Of a stretch of 64,000 nt of DNA, positions 12,950 to 25,545 are shown piece by piece (positions within the stretch are counted from its first letter, which is position 1; the number at the start of each line of letters is the position of its first letter). The notes below the pieces were generated by a model. It searched no databases. It saw nothing but the letters and a program-made list of their open reading frames with translations, and had not been told where the DNA came from. The DNA lies in the NCBI RefSeq assembly GCF_018446385.1, contig NC_055996.1:124841750-124905749 (forward strand), in the 5' to 3' direction. The position numbers and the translations under genes were made by a program. Source of the DNA: Zingiber officinale (taxonomy: Eukaryota > Streptophyta > Magnoliopsida > Zingiberales > Zingiberaceae).

Positions 12950-13810
12950 ATCTAATGCATCATCTTGATGCTTCTTATAAGCATCTCGGTCGACTCACGT
13001 GGCAGTGGCAGGAGGTGCCTCCGGAATGGGCTTCTCTAGGACGTACAGTTTTCTTTCTTGTGTGAGAACGATTCTCAGATTCCTGTACCAGTTCAGGAAA
13101 TTAGCTCCATTGAGCTTGTCCTTATCAAGGACAGAACGCAGGGAGAAAATGTTCATGTTCGTCAACATGGCAATCTACAACATAAATAAAGCAGAAAGTA
13201 AATATCATATTCCACTTATCATTTAATTAAGCCTTTAACTAAATGATGCTCCCACTGAATTATAGGGCTTTTGTAGAATCAAGTCATGGATGTGGTCAAA
13301 CCACACTACTAGAATCATACCAATTAGCTATAATTCTCGCGGGACAAGATCCACATCATACTACGCCTTGAGTTAGCTTTGGCTAAATCACCCAAGACTT
13401 AGTATGATCGGTAGATAACTAATTATCAATTACATCTTTATGCAACTCTTGTTTATAGGATTAAGATAAATGTGATCTTTATCCTATCTTCCCAATTGTT
13501 GAAAAATACCTTTAGTTTTACCCGATCCAATTGAGTTAACTAGTTATACTCAATCTAATTGAGCTTGTTCTCACCCAAGCTTTGATAGGTGGGACCAAGA
13601 TTGTCCCTCCGCACCCTACCAAGATAATATGCGTTGCTCTGCTTTGGCAGATTCAACAACAACAAATGATCAAGGGAGTGATGGGTATCAAAACTTGGTA
13701 GGCATTTCGAGTTGACTTGATTAAGATCTAATCTAACCATGAATGTGTATCATATACGCATTAAGGCACTAATTACCCTACATTAGCATGAATCACATGC
13801 ACATAAGCAA

Positions 13811-13869
<59 letters not shown>

Positions 13870-14683
13870 AATACCGATTAATCAATTTTTGATGAGGTCA
13901 TGACCCTATTACAATCTTCTCAAGCCAATGAAAAGATCGGACGGTCAACCTAGGGTCAACGGCTTCTTCAAGCTCCTCCTTTTGACCGCCATGTGTTGAC
14001 AGCACCCTCCTCGTAACTCCTTCTTGAGTGGATCTTCCACCGCTTCATTTTGTACATTACAAATATGAAACTCGAGTTACATTCGAGTCTAAAATCTATT
14101 TATAATAGGAACATAATAAGGAAGGCACGACGCACAGGTCGCATATCGTATACAACACGTACAATACAAAAAAATGGTGCGCATGCCATATTATGAATTA
14201 CAACACAATTTTAACCAATCACATTGGGATTTTTGGGCCATGAACATCACAATATCATACATAATTTTAAATTATGTAATTTTACATAAATTTCTATAAT
14301 TTTACTACTGTTTTATCAATTTTATGAGTCACAACTTCTCGGCGGTCCCGTTTAGCGATTTTCGGGCGCGATCGCGAGACAATGCCCCTTGTGGGGTTAG
14401 AGACAGTACCCCTTCTCGCGAAATGAATATCGCAATTATCCCAAACTAATCTAATAGCGCCTTAATCCATTGTTCCAAAAAAAAAATAATTTTATTTGGG
14501 TGAAACCTTGCCGTTTCGAAAGGTTTTTCTTGGTATTTGAAGCCAACAAGTGTCCAAACACTTGTTGCTTCACCTCTACAAGAAAAATACTCACAAAATC
14601 TATAAAAGTAGAAAAATTACAGAAACTTACAGATCTGAAACCTTTTCGTAATAACAAAAACAAATATATATAAGCTTCGCACG
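12950..14683 (-). mobile_element. Copia B gag start and 5' leader
   Basis: This lies between the gag frame and the primer site. No further protein domain was recognised past about 13150. It includes an (AT)n microsatellite at 13813-13865 and a GC-rich stretch at 14340-14420 (GGGCGCGATCGCGAG). It is treated as the untranslated leader because it ends exactly at a primer binding site. Confidence 0.6.
13813..13865. repeat. (AT)n microsatellite
   Basis: A run of about 26 AT dinucleotides without interruption, inside the leader of Copia B. Confidence 0.95.
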
Positions 14684-14697
14684 TGGCTCTGATACCA
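14684..14697 (-). other. Primer binding site of Copia B
   Basis: On the minus strand TGGTATCAGAGCCA lies one base after the LTR end. It is the initiator tRNA-Met type site. It shows that the LTR to the right (14699-16566) is the 5' LTR and that the element reads on the minus strand. Confidence 0.9.
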
Positions 14698-14698
14698 C

Positions 14699-16412
14699 TG
14701 TTAGACTTTCGAGCCGCAAAAACCATTTTTTGTGTTGCGGAAACCTTGAAGCTAGCCACGGATCCGTGCGAAGATAAATAAAATATTCATGTACATGTTT
14801 GTCTACACTAGATCTACCTTAGATCTACATGAAAAAGGTTTTTGCCCTTATAGCGATGCCCTTCGCTTATCCTGCTCATCCAAATGATTGCCGGATCTCG
14901 TAGAGTGTCAAGTGTACACTCCTCTACACGTATTCACCTGGATAAAAGGTGGAGAGAACCACTTAAAGTGTGCTAGCACCCTTGAGAGGTCTCAGCAATG
15001 GAGGAGAAGGAGAGAAAGATCAAGAGAGGAGGAAAAAGAAGAAGCCTTGAATGCACATCTAATGTGGCCGGCCACTTAATGGAGCATCTTATACCTCCAT
15101 ATAATACCAAGAGTCATGGCTCTTGGTCTTCCTCATGAGGTTACATAATGATGTAGCCTTGTTGATGTGAAACATCATCATTGGTCGGCCCATGCCAAGT
15201 CACAATGAGGTGCCATTTAGTCAAGTCAAACTTGAACCCTCATCTTCCCTCTCAAGTCAAGTCAAACTTGACCTCTTATCTCCCATGGTTGATCAAATCT
15301 AACCTTTGATTCAAACCAATTTAATTTAATGAATCTCTATTCATTGGTTTAAACTGACTCAATGAATCATAGTCTAAACTAGACTCATTCGACACATGAA
15401 TCAAATTGAGTCCAACTCAATTAGTCTAATTTGGATTACTCTTAATCCAATTTGGTTCATCACATGAACGTAATCCTCTTGGTCCATCATATGAACCTAA
15501 TCTCCATCTAACTTCCCTTTGTGTGTGACCCTATAGGTTCTTGTAACGTTGGCAATGCTCCTAAACCCATTTAGAAACATAACTAATGAGCGGTATCTAG
15601 CAACACATCATTACTACCCAAGTTACAAGAATGTTGAAATCCAACATCACCATTGTGACTACTAATTGTGACTCTCACAATATGTGACAATGTCCTTCTA
15701 TTCTTGACATATAAATTGATCAATTGAGGCATAGACCGTGTCATCCTCTAATCAATTTATGTCTTGAACTCCAAGTGGACTCACTCTAATCAAATGAGTT
15801 CAATATCTCATATTGACCTATTTGGGCATGTCCATACACTTAGTGGTTTCACTCTATCAAGAATCATGATGTCACTCCCGTTATATAGGAGGGATAGATC
15901 TCATCTACATCACTCACATCCCTCCGCATAATTTGTTACATACCAGTAGTCGCCTTTATAGTCCACCCATTTACGGGTGACGTTTGACGAAGCCAAAGTA
16001 TGCAACTATTTATGTATGGAACCATGGTGACTTCAGATCCAAGGACTGATAGTCATACTAATAGTCACATGAGAAAGTATATGACACTCATATAACGATC
16101 CATGATACTTTCTCATGACGGGTCATTCAGTATACATTCTCCAATGCATACTCATGTGTCAACTTGACATATAATATCCATGACTTGTGAGATCAAGTCA
16201 TCGAGTTGACCTACATGCTAGTCTCATCACATTAATATTGTCCCTGAATGTTAATACTTGACTAGGAATGATTAAGAGTAGTGTTCTCTATATCATCTCA
16301 TCATCAATTCAACCAATCGATTGATCTAGATAAGAACCTTCTACTCAATGACGCTATTATACTCAGTTATTTGACACTAATACAAGTAAGTATAATAACC
16401 ATAAAAAAATGT

Positions 16413-16503
<91 letters not shown>

Positions 16504-16566
16504 AATATGATACATCGAGTCCATACAACAATTATCATATGATTAGCTCTAGGGCTCTCACTAACA
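14699..16566 (-). repeat. 5' LTR of Copia B
   Basis: On the plus strand it begins TGTTAGACTTTCGAG and ends CTCTCACTAACA, giving TG...CA termini and 1868 bp. Its minus-strand U3 end TGTTAGTGAGAGCCC is followed by a long (AT)n array (16418-16500). The right edge joins the RT region of the decayed Gypsy element, so Copia B inserted there. No second LTR is in the window and the target duplication cannot be checked. Confidence 0.85.
16418..16500. repeat. (AT)n microsatellite in Copia B LTR
   Basis: About 41 AT dinucleotides. It produces a spurious tyrosine-isoleucine frame that should be ignored. Confidence 0.95.
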
Positions 16567-17915
16567 GATTCGACCCACCAGTTGCTGGGTTTCTTTGAGA
16601 TTTTGTGGAGTGTTTATGTTTCTAAGTACTTGGACTTTTTCTAGGTTGGCTTCATTTCCTCGCTCAGTGATAGTATATCCAAGAAACCATCCTTATTTGC
16701 TCTGAATAAGCACTTATTTGGATTTAACTTGAGCATATATTTTCGTAGGGTGTTACAAGTTTCTTTAATATCCGAAATTAAGTTTGTCGCTCAGGAAGAT
16801 TTGACTAGGAAATCATTCACGTAAACTTCAATATTTCTTTCAATATCTTACTTGGATTCAACTTGAGCCTATATTTCCACAGGGTGCTATAAGTTTCTTC
16901 AATATCGGAATTAAGTTTGTTGCTTTGATCAGGCAAATTTGATCAAGATATCATTCACGTAATCTTCAATATTTCTATTGATATGCTGCCGAAAGATTTT
17001 GTCCATGAGCATTTGGTAGATTAATCCTACATTTTTTAGTCCAAACAACATAATATTATAGCAGAAGATACCGTTGGAGGTAATGAAGCTAACTTTTTCT
17101 TGATCTTTCAGGGTGAGAGAGATCTAGTGGTATCCTTGGTAGCCATCTAAAATGTAGATCAGTTCACTACCAGAGGTAGAATCAACCATCTAATCTATGT
17201 GGAGGAGAGGGTGACAATCTTTGAGACTCGCCTTATTGAGATCAGGGTGGCAAACTCGTCACTTGTTATCAAGTTTGACCACTAGTACCGCATTGGCAAG
17301 TTAGATTGGCATTTGAACTTCTTGAATATGCCCATCTTCCATCAATTTATTGACTTCCATTCGAATAATCTTGTTCTAATCTGTCCTAAAGTCCCTTTTC
17401 TTCTGCTTGACAGGCCATACATCTAGAGGGATGTGAAATTTGTGCTCCATCACAATTGGAGTGATGCCCATGATTTCTTACAGTGACCAAGCAAAAACAT
17501 CCCTATTTCAGGATAAGAACACCACCAGGCTCTTATTCATTTCCAGAGGGGGATCAACTGCAATTCGAGTGACTCCATATGAACGATCAGGGTGGATTTG
17601 TACCTCCTCCTGATCCTCAATCAGCTTAGAAATGAGCTCCTCTTGTATGGTGTGCACTCCTACTACCTAGGTTTTCTTAGCTTTGTGTGCCTCCATTTTG
17701 ACTATATCCACATAACATTTTTGTGCCACTAATTGATCTCCCTTCACCTTGCCCACTTATCCTTCTATAAGGAATTTTACCTTTTGGTAGAAGGTGGAGA
17801 CTGCAACTCAGAATTCATGTAAAGCGGATCTTTCCGAAATAACATTATAGGTCAATGGGGCATCCACCACTATAAAAGTAATTCTTTGAGTCCTCATCAA
17901 AGAAGTAAATCTCCT
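16567..17915 (-). pseudogene. Decayed Gypsy pol (RT and protease end)
   Basis: Read on the minus strand this is homologous to the better preserved Gypsy element at 43119-55445. Matching segments include the RT start, the region used to test for the YVDD core, and the protease end: VVVDAPLTYNVI here against VVVDSPSSYNVI there. Stops and indels occur throughout. It continues after the inserted LTRs at 21385. The missing 3' half should lie beyond Copia B, outside the window. Confidence 0.8.
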
Positions 17916-18676
17916 GAGTGGAGTAGGTGAGGACGTGTTCCCCATAGAGGGAACAGTAGGCGTCGGGTCGACCTAGGATTTCTGGTAGGAAATTCGAAGT
18001 CAGACTCAGACAGCTCGACGACTATCAAGTTTATCTATCATATTATTTCTGTGCTAACTTTGTTTTGCAGGGTTTGTGTTTGGGTCTAACACAACTTGCA
18101 GGAACAAAGGAGCAACTCAGACCTCGGATGAACATTGTCCGAGGCGCCTCCATGGGGCTTGGAGGCGCCTTGGGTGCTAGCCGAAGCCAGCTGTCCAGAA
18201 ACGCTGGAGGCACCCTATATGGACTTGAAGGCGCCTTGGAGCTGGGGTTCAAGGCGCCTTGGACTGGCCTTTAAGGTGCCTTGAGGAGGATAAGCGCAGA
18301 AGGAGTATGCGCTGATCTACGCGGCTGAATCGGCTCGTTGGAGGCTCCTCGGACAGCCTTGGAGGCGCCTCCAGCACTGTTTATAAGGGGACTTCGAACA
18401 GCAGCTCAGAACAACTTTTTCCAAGCGATCTTTCTGCTACAAGCTGCTTACGAGACGATCCCGAAGTGCTGCAACGAGATCCCGACGACCCGGAGCTTTA
18501 GCTTTCACTATTTCGTTGTCGGTATAAAGTTTGTTTACTGCTTTTACATTGTACTTAGTTTGTAATAACAACTTTCGAGCTTATAGTTGTTGCCCACCGG
18601 AAGCGATTAACGATCGCGGGTCTTGGAGTAGGAGTCGTCACAGGCTCCGAACCAAGTAACCAACTTGTGTTTGCGT
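17916..18676 (+). repeat. TGTTGG-family LTR fragment, left part
   Basis: It contains the shared module GAGGACGTGTTCCCC...GGCGTCG at about 17928-17967. An array of GGAGGCGCCTCC/AAGGCGCCTT palindromes follows (18140-18372), then TATAAGG at 18382-18388. The usual TGTTGG start is missing and about a dozen codons of the host Gypsy protease are lost at the junction, so the 5' end was deleted. It is split by the solo LTR at 18677 and resumes at 21274. Confidence 0.75.
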
Positions 18677-21268
18677 TGTTGGTTAGTCATAGGAAAACGT
18701 ACCGGTTCCACTGTATAAAATTTTTTTGTACAAGTGTCGAACCTTTCCTTAAATAACCTATTGTGTTCTTTAGAAGTTAAATTAGGAATCGCAAGCGGAA
18801 CTTAACATCATTGATTCCAAATATAACTTATCTGTTCTTAATGGTTTAGATTTGAATCGCAAGCAGAACTTAACACTATTGATTCAAATCTACCTAAGTT
18901 ATTAATTCCATAAATATTAATTTCCAAAATTGGCTTCCAGGACTGCATGGCGAGGCATATGACATTCCTGGATATGGGAGCAACCACCACCGCCTGGACA
19001 AAACCTTTTAAGGAAAGCTAATATTTATTTCCTTAAATAACTCTAGGTTAACCAAAAAGAACAATCAAATCACAAATTTGAAAAATAAAGAAACCACAAA
19101 CTCGAAAAATAAATTTGAAAACTCTAGAATCATATACCTCTTGTGTTTGGTATTTCCAAAAATAACTATACAAAGAAACTAGTATGATGCGGAAAACAAT
19201 TACTAGTTATACCTTTCTTTGTAAGTAAAAATAACCTCTTGATCTTCTATCGTATTCCTCTTCTAACCTCGGACGTTGTGTGGGCAACGATCTTCCAAGA
19301 TGAGAACCACCAAGCACCTTCTTCTTCCTTCTAGGTTTCGGCCATCACAATTCTCCAAGAGAAGTAGAGGTCCGGCCACCACCACCAAGCTCCAAGGGAT
19401 GCATGAAACAAAACCTCCTTTCTCTCCTTCTTCTCCTAGCTAGAACCGGCCACCATCAAGAGCTCCAAGAGGGGTTGCCGCCGGCCATAAGAAGAAGAGA
19501 AGAGGGAAAAGCTAGGGCCGGCCACCAAGGAGGAAAAGAGAGGAAGATAGAATAGAGTCGTTAGCCATGAAGACACCTCTACCCCCTCTTTTATATTCCT
19601 TGGTCTTGACAAATAAGAAAATTTTAAATAAAAACTTCCTTAATTTCTTTGCCATGAAAAAGAAAAATTATTTTAATTAAAACATTTTTCTTCTCTTAAT
19701 AATAACGGTCGGCCACCACAAGCTATAAATAAGGAGAGTTTTATTTAATTAAAACTTCCTAATTTGTCTCCAGAAATTTATAAAAATTTCTCCAATAATT
19801 TTAATCCGTTAGTAAAAAGGAAATTTTATAAATTAAAATCTTTCTTTTAAACATGTGGATAATTTCCAAAAAGAAAAGTTATCTCTAAAAATTAAAAACT
19901 CTTTTCAATCTACAAATAAGGAAAGATATCAAATCTTTTCTTAATCTTTTGTAGAAACTAATAAAAGAGAATATTTAATTTTTAAACTCTCTTTTAAAAA
20001 ATGAACATGGTTAAAAAAGGAAAGTTTTTTCAAAATTAAAATCTCCTTTCAATCTACAAATAAGGAAAGATTTCAAATCTTTTCTTAATCTTTTGTTAGA
20101 AAGCTATAAAAGGAAAGATTTAAATTTTAAACTCTCTTTTAAAACCATGATATCCACATAAGAAATAATTTTAATAAAAATTCCTTTTAATTTTCTAGTG
20201 GTCGGCCACCTAAGCTTGGGACCCAAGCTTTGGCCGGCCACCAACTTGGCTCAACCTTTGGGTCTTGGCCGGCCCTAGCTTGGGTTCCAAGCTAGCTTGG
20301 TCGGCCACCAAAAGTGGGTAAGAAGGTGGGTATATGGTGGGTATAAATCTCTATATACAAGAGGCTATGATAGGAACCAAGAGGAGGAATTTGTTTTGGT
20401 CTCCCGATGAAATTAAGCTTCCCGTATTCGCCCCGAACACACAACTTAAGTTCATCAATAATAATTCATACCATTAAAGAATTATTATTGAACTACCGCA
20501 CCAATCCCAAATTACATTTTTGGGCTCATTCTTATTATGAGTGTGTTAGTCTCCCTGTGTTTAAGATGTCGAATGTCCACTAATTAAGTGAGTTACTGAC
20601 AATTCATTTAATTAATATCTTAGTCCAAGAGTAGTACCACTCAACCTTATCGTCATGTCGGACTAAGTCCACCTGCAGGGTTTAACATGACAATCTTTAT
20701 GAGCTCCTCTTGGGGACATTATCAACCTAGATTACTAGGACACAGTTTCCTTCTATAATCAACAAGTCACACTATAAGTAACATCATTTTCCAACTTATC
20801 GGGCTTATTGATTTATCAAACTAAATCTCACCCATTGATAAATTAAAGAAATGAATATCAAATATATGTGCTTGTTATTATATTAGGATTAAGAGCACAC
20901 ACTTCCATAATAACTGAGGTCTTTGTTCCTTTATAAAGTCAGTATAAAAGGAAACGACCTCTAATGGTCCTACTCAATACACTCTAAGTGTACTAGTGTA
21001 ATTATATAGTTAAGATAAACTAATACCTAATTACACTACGACCTTCCAATGGTTTGTTCCTTTCCATCTTGGTCGTGAGCTACTGTTTATAATTTATAAG
21101 GTACTGATAACATGATCCTCTGTGTGTGACTCCACACACCATGTTATCTACAATATAAATTAATTGAACAACTACATTTATCATAAATGTAGACATTTGA
21201 TCAATGTGATTCTTATTTCTAGATAAATGTTTATACTAAAAGCTAGGCTTTTAGTATACATCCTAACA
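18677..21268 (-). repeat. Solo LTR of the Copia A family
   Basis: A 2592-bp LTR in reverse orientation, from TGTTGGTTAG to ATCCTAACA on the plus strand, similar along its length to the LTRs of Copia A. It is flanked by a perfect 5-bp target duplication TGCGT (18672-18676 and 21269-21273). No internal region is present, so it is the product of LTR-LTR recombination after a complete insertion. It lies inside the TGTTGG-family LTR fragment, which continues on both sides. Confidence 0.93.
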
Positions 21269-21273
21269 TGCGT

Positions 21274-21384
21274 GTGCTCTTTTATTTTTCCGCTGCGTTT
21301 ATTTACTCGATTGTTTTACGATTCCGAAACGAACGAAATATCCACGAGCGCTATTCACCCCCCTCTAGCGCTTTCAATCCAACA
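21274..21384 (+). repeat. TGTTGG-family LTR fragment, right part
   Basis: It continues the LTR interrupted at 18676. It has the 3'-terminal features of the family: TTTTTCCGCTGCGTTT, then ATTCACCCCCCTCTAGCG, and the CA end at CAATCCAACA. The Gypsy protease sequence resumes immediately afterwards. Confidence 0.8.
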
Positions 21385-23109
21385 AACTGTACTTTGTTTC
21401 CTATAAATATGTATAAGGTCGTGGCTATAGGCTAAAGCTCGCCTTGTTTAATTTGCATCTTGTCGAAGGCGGTCTTAAATATGACATTAACATATCTTCC
21501 CATGCCCACAAAAACTCTAGCCACCTACTATTGGTGATAGTGGCTAATAGTGAGGTGACTTTGATGATCAAGGCATCATCATGGGGGAGTTCTATCTCCT
21601 CAAGGTATTGAGGCCCAAAGCTAATCTGGGGACCTTCAACTTGCTCTCTACTAGAGGCGACTGTGCATATCTCAAGCAGGCGACTATGAATTTTTCATGC
21701 TTCATTGGAGTCACCATCAGTGGATCCTCTAGAGATTATACTGACCCTCCTCATAGCAACATTGCTTAGATTTTCTTCCTGCCTAGTTTGAGCGGGCTCC
21801 ATGCCGTCAATTGGGGAGGCTTGGTTGCCTTGTATGTGTCATGTATTGGTTGGCCTACAGTTGTATTGGGGCTCAACAATGGAAGGTTGATTAGCTACAG
21901 AGTAATTTGGGGAGGTAGCTGACCTTGCTCAGCCGCTTGACTTTTATCCCTAGTGAACTGATAACAATCTTGGGTATTGTGAGTTTTGGAATTGTGGTAT
22001 GTACAAAAATTAGATATCCAATGTTGAGGCTTGGCAAATGAAGTCCGCACCACTTCCATGTGTTGCACAACCCTTCCTTCCCGAGTCTAGGGGAGAGGAT
22101 TTGACTAGTGCTCTTTAGGGCATATGCGATGTAGAGAGGCCTTGCGCTCGGCTTGGGAGGAGGGAGTTGGAGTAGCTACTTCTTTTATCTGAGCTACTTA
22201 AGATTGTTCAACATTGATGTATTTGATCGCTCACCCCAATCGACTGTCGAAGTCCTTGGGGGGCTTTCTCACCAAGGAATGAAAGAAGTCTCCATCAACG
22301 AGTTCTTATGAAAAGACACTCAGGTATTTCAGAAGTAACAGAAGAAACATCCATAGTTATTTGATTGAACTGCCTTATGTAAGTTCTTAAGAACTCCTTT
22401 GCTCCCTGCTTGAGGGAAAATAAGCTCAAGTTGCTCTTGTGGTATCTTCAGCTGTTGGCAAAATGGTGAAGGAAGACCCTTTTGAAATATTTGAAGCCTA
22501 TCATGGAACTAGCAAAGAGATGATCAAACCATCTTTGTGTCGAGCCTAAAAGGTTATTAAAAATGCTCAACATTTGACACCATCCATATACTAGTGCACT
22601 AGAGCTACATTTTCAAATATGTGAAGGTGATCTTAGATATTGGTGGAGCCTCTATATTCTCTGACCAACAAGGGTTGGAAATGTTTGGGCAACTTATCTT
22701 CGAGGAACTTCTAGGAGAAGGGCACCCTTGGCCGCTCGAATGAATCACTAGAAGTGGGGGCCTTGCTCTTCTTTGGATCTTGAGGAGGTGAATCTCTAGC
22801 AGAGGATTCATGGGACCGCTTAGCTCTGGCAGAGTCCTTGGCAGGCGTTCAAACCAAAGCCTTGGGGAACTCAGCTTGCTTCCTTGGCTTGGACCTTCTT
22901 TTAGTAGCTTGTGGCACCTCACACGACACTGCAATTGCTTTGGAGAGGGGAGGTTTGGCTACTTGTTGCTTCCATGCCAGTGTTTGCTCCTTAACCATCA
23001 CTAGTAAGTCAAGGTCTTCTTGTGACAAAGTGATGGTGGTAAATTTTTCTACGTTGTCCATCTTCACGTTCCAGATCAAGTGTAGTGTTTCCATAGACAA
23101 CGCCAAATT
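21385..23109 (-). pseudogene. Decayed Gypsy protease and gag
   Basis: On the minus strand HDDALI and FDKMQIKQGEL-like stretches match the protease of the intact Gypsy at 51055-51456. Gag sequence follows up to the start near 23080-23118, where DNVEKFTTITLSQEDLDLL aligns with the gag start MDETGRQHTVTLSTEELDALV. The leader TTTGGCGTTGTC next to the LTR matches TTTGGCGCCGTC of the intact copy, so the primer site is decayed. Many stops are present. Confidence 0.78.
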
Positions 23110-24492
23110 TGATCCCATCTAAAAGCGATAAAAGGTGAACTACTAGTGAGTTGACTTGGCAGTTGATTGGAAGATGACTTTGAGCTGAGAATGCCGGCAA
23201 GAATAAGCAAAAGGAGGAAAAAGATCATCAGTAAGTGGGTCAGGGGAGGGGGTCCTTAGCGCGTTTACTCCGACGGTCAAGTCAGTATCATGGAGGGAAG
23301 AAGAATAGTGCAATGGGAAGTGAGTTCGTGGACTAGCATACCTGCACCAATAGAGATTGGCCCCTTTTATAATATCTCTATAATCCCCGCATTAATGAGG
23401 CATCACATCACTGCTAGATAGTATGTTTAATCACTATGCTTTTATTGTATCCAATAGTTCTATCATAGGTATGGGAGGAGTATCCTGTACATGTGCAAGG
23501 ATATGCTCTCTTTGACTTTCTAACAAACTCACGTGAAGTATTCATTACTAAGTTTGTTCATAGGCTAGAAAGCCTAATGGGTCACTAGTCATTTGTCCCA
23601 CTAATAGGGAGATAGGCCCAGGACAAGTAACATATTTCCTGTTGGGTTGACTAGGCCCGTAAATATCTAATTGGAGAGTTGGGCCCCTGAGATATATGAT
23701 TGGTATTATCTGATCTAAGCATAGTGGGGAGTAAAGCTCCATAAGTAGCTGAGCGGGGAGTTAGGTCTTATGGCATCCGAGTGTGGAGCTGGATCCCTGG
23801 GATGTCCGATCGACATTAGCTGATCGGAATGTGATGGGGAGTACATCCCTGTAAGTAGTCGAGTGGGAAGCTGGGCCCCGATGACATCCGAGTGGGGAGC
23901 TAGGCCTCGATGGCATCCGAACGAGGAGTTGGCCCCCTGGGATGCCCGATCGACATTAGCTAATCGGAGTGTGGTGGAGAGCAAATTCCTGTTAATAGTT
24001 GAGTGGAGAGCTGGGCTCCTAGTATGTTCGATCAGCATGTGATGATCGAAGTGTGGTGGGGAAAAGAGCCCCATAAGTAATTGAGCAGGAAGTTGGGCTC
24101 CGATGACATTCAAGTAGGGAGCTAGGCCCCTTGGACATATGATCGACATTAGCTAATTGGAGCATGGTGGGGAGTTGAGTCCTATAAGTAGTTAAACAGG
24201 GAGCTGGGCTCCAATGACATCCGAGTGGAGAGTTGGGCCCCTAGGATATCCGATCGATATTAGTCAATTGGAGTGTGATGGGAAGCAGAGTCTCGTAAGT
24301 AGTTGAGTAGGGAGCTAGCCTCTGATAACATCTGAGTGGAGAGCTGAGCCATTGGGATGTCCAATCAACTTTAGTCGATCGGCGTGGGAAGAGCTCATCG
24401 GATATGTTATTCGAATTGACATATCTTAAACTTTGACTGTTACCTATTCTGGTTGGTTAACCTTTGGACCTCACCGGGGACTTCTCGTATCA
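23110..24492 (-). repeat. LTR of the decayed Gypsy with a ~110-bp tandem array
   Basis: It starts TGATCCC beside the decayed primer site, as the intact Gypsy LTR starts TGATCC. Between about 23680 and 24400 lie some six imperfect copies of a ~110-bp unit containing GATCGACATTAGCTGATCGG and GAGCTGGGCCCC. The outer end is provisionally placed at CGTATCA (24492) by analogy with the GGATCA end of the intact copy. This end is uncertain. Confidence 0.6.
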
Positions 24493-25545
24493 CTCCTCTG
24501 TATGATGAATGTCTAAACAATTAGGGCTAAAAACTCTCACAAAAGTATCTGTGCACAATCTTAATGTGCTAAACTATGCTTATAAAATCTTGTATTGTGA
24601 ATTCTCTAATCGAACTTTGGCCAAAAGATGTGTTAAAGAATTAGTACAATCTTTTAAAGCCCATCAAAATTACATGCAGACTCCATTGAACAAATATTTA
24701 GTGTTACTTTATTTTCTATATAACAATTTATTTTAATATTTAACTTTTGTGGATGTTATTAGTTTTTAATCTAGAAAACTCAAAATTAAAACTATTTTAA
24801 ATTTCATTTATATTTATTTTAATTTAGTTAGTATAAAACCTTACAATCCAGATTAAGTGCCCTAATTAAAGAACTTAAGTACGCGCGTACTTGTTCTTTA
24901 AAAAGGGGAATCATTGTAATGATTCTAAAAACTAAGAAAAATTCCTAATCAACAACTTCTCCTCAACTATATATATTTTTTAAATCTTTTAAAGTAATTA
25001 TATAAACATTGAAATAGTCTATAGACAAATTTCAATGCGCCATAATGTCTTTATAATAGAAATAATATAGATTAACATGCATGCATACAGAAAAATGAAT
25101 TCTCACGTTAGGATATCATCTAGATATATGGTATGTTAAGATATAATGATAAATATGGTGTCACTGAATATGGTATGAAATATCAGTTATTATAGAAATA
25201 ATAATAACGTCAGTGGTTACAATAGGTCTTTGTCAATTAAAATAAATTTATGATCATTATCCTAAATTGATATTTTTTATAATTATTAAAGTAAAAGTTA
25301 ATATCTTCGCCGGCTCCACGGAATGAAAATTTTACCCTGATGCAACAGCCTTTACATCATCTTATTCATCAATATAAAGCTTTGAACAATATTGAAGCAT
25401 TCAGCATTGTAGTACATGGCCACTTACGATATCGTCATCATCATTATATCACACTGATAGAACCAAAAGCAATCCATCGAATAATTATTCCACGCACTTT
25501 ATTTATAGACTACTATAATTATGTAACGATTGCCGTGCTCGCTGA
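24493..25545. other. AT-rich intergenic sequence and LEA 3' flank
   Basis: No domain, repeat terminus or RNA gene was recognised. The 75-residue frame at 24509-24736 and the 71-residue frame at 25340-25555 match nothing I know. A minus-strand AATAAA at 25498-25503 lies 43 bases past the LEA stop and may be its polyadenylation signal. Confidence 0.5.

Noticed and set aside
16281..16502. 73-residue frame ending in Tyr-Ile repeats
   Set aside because: Translation of an (AT)n microsatellite.
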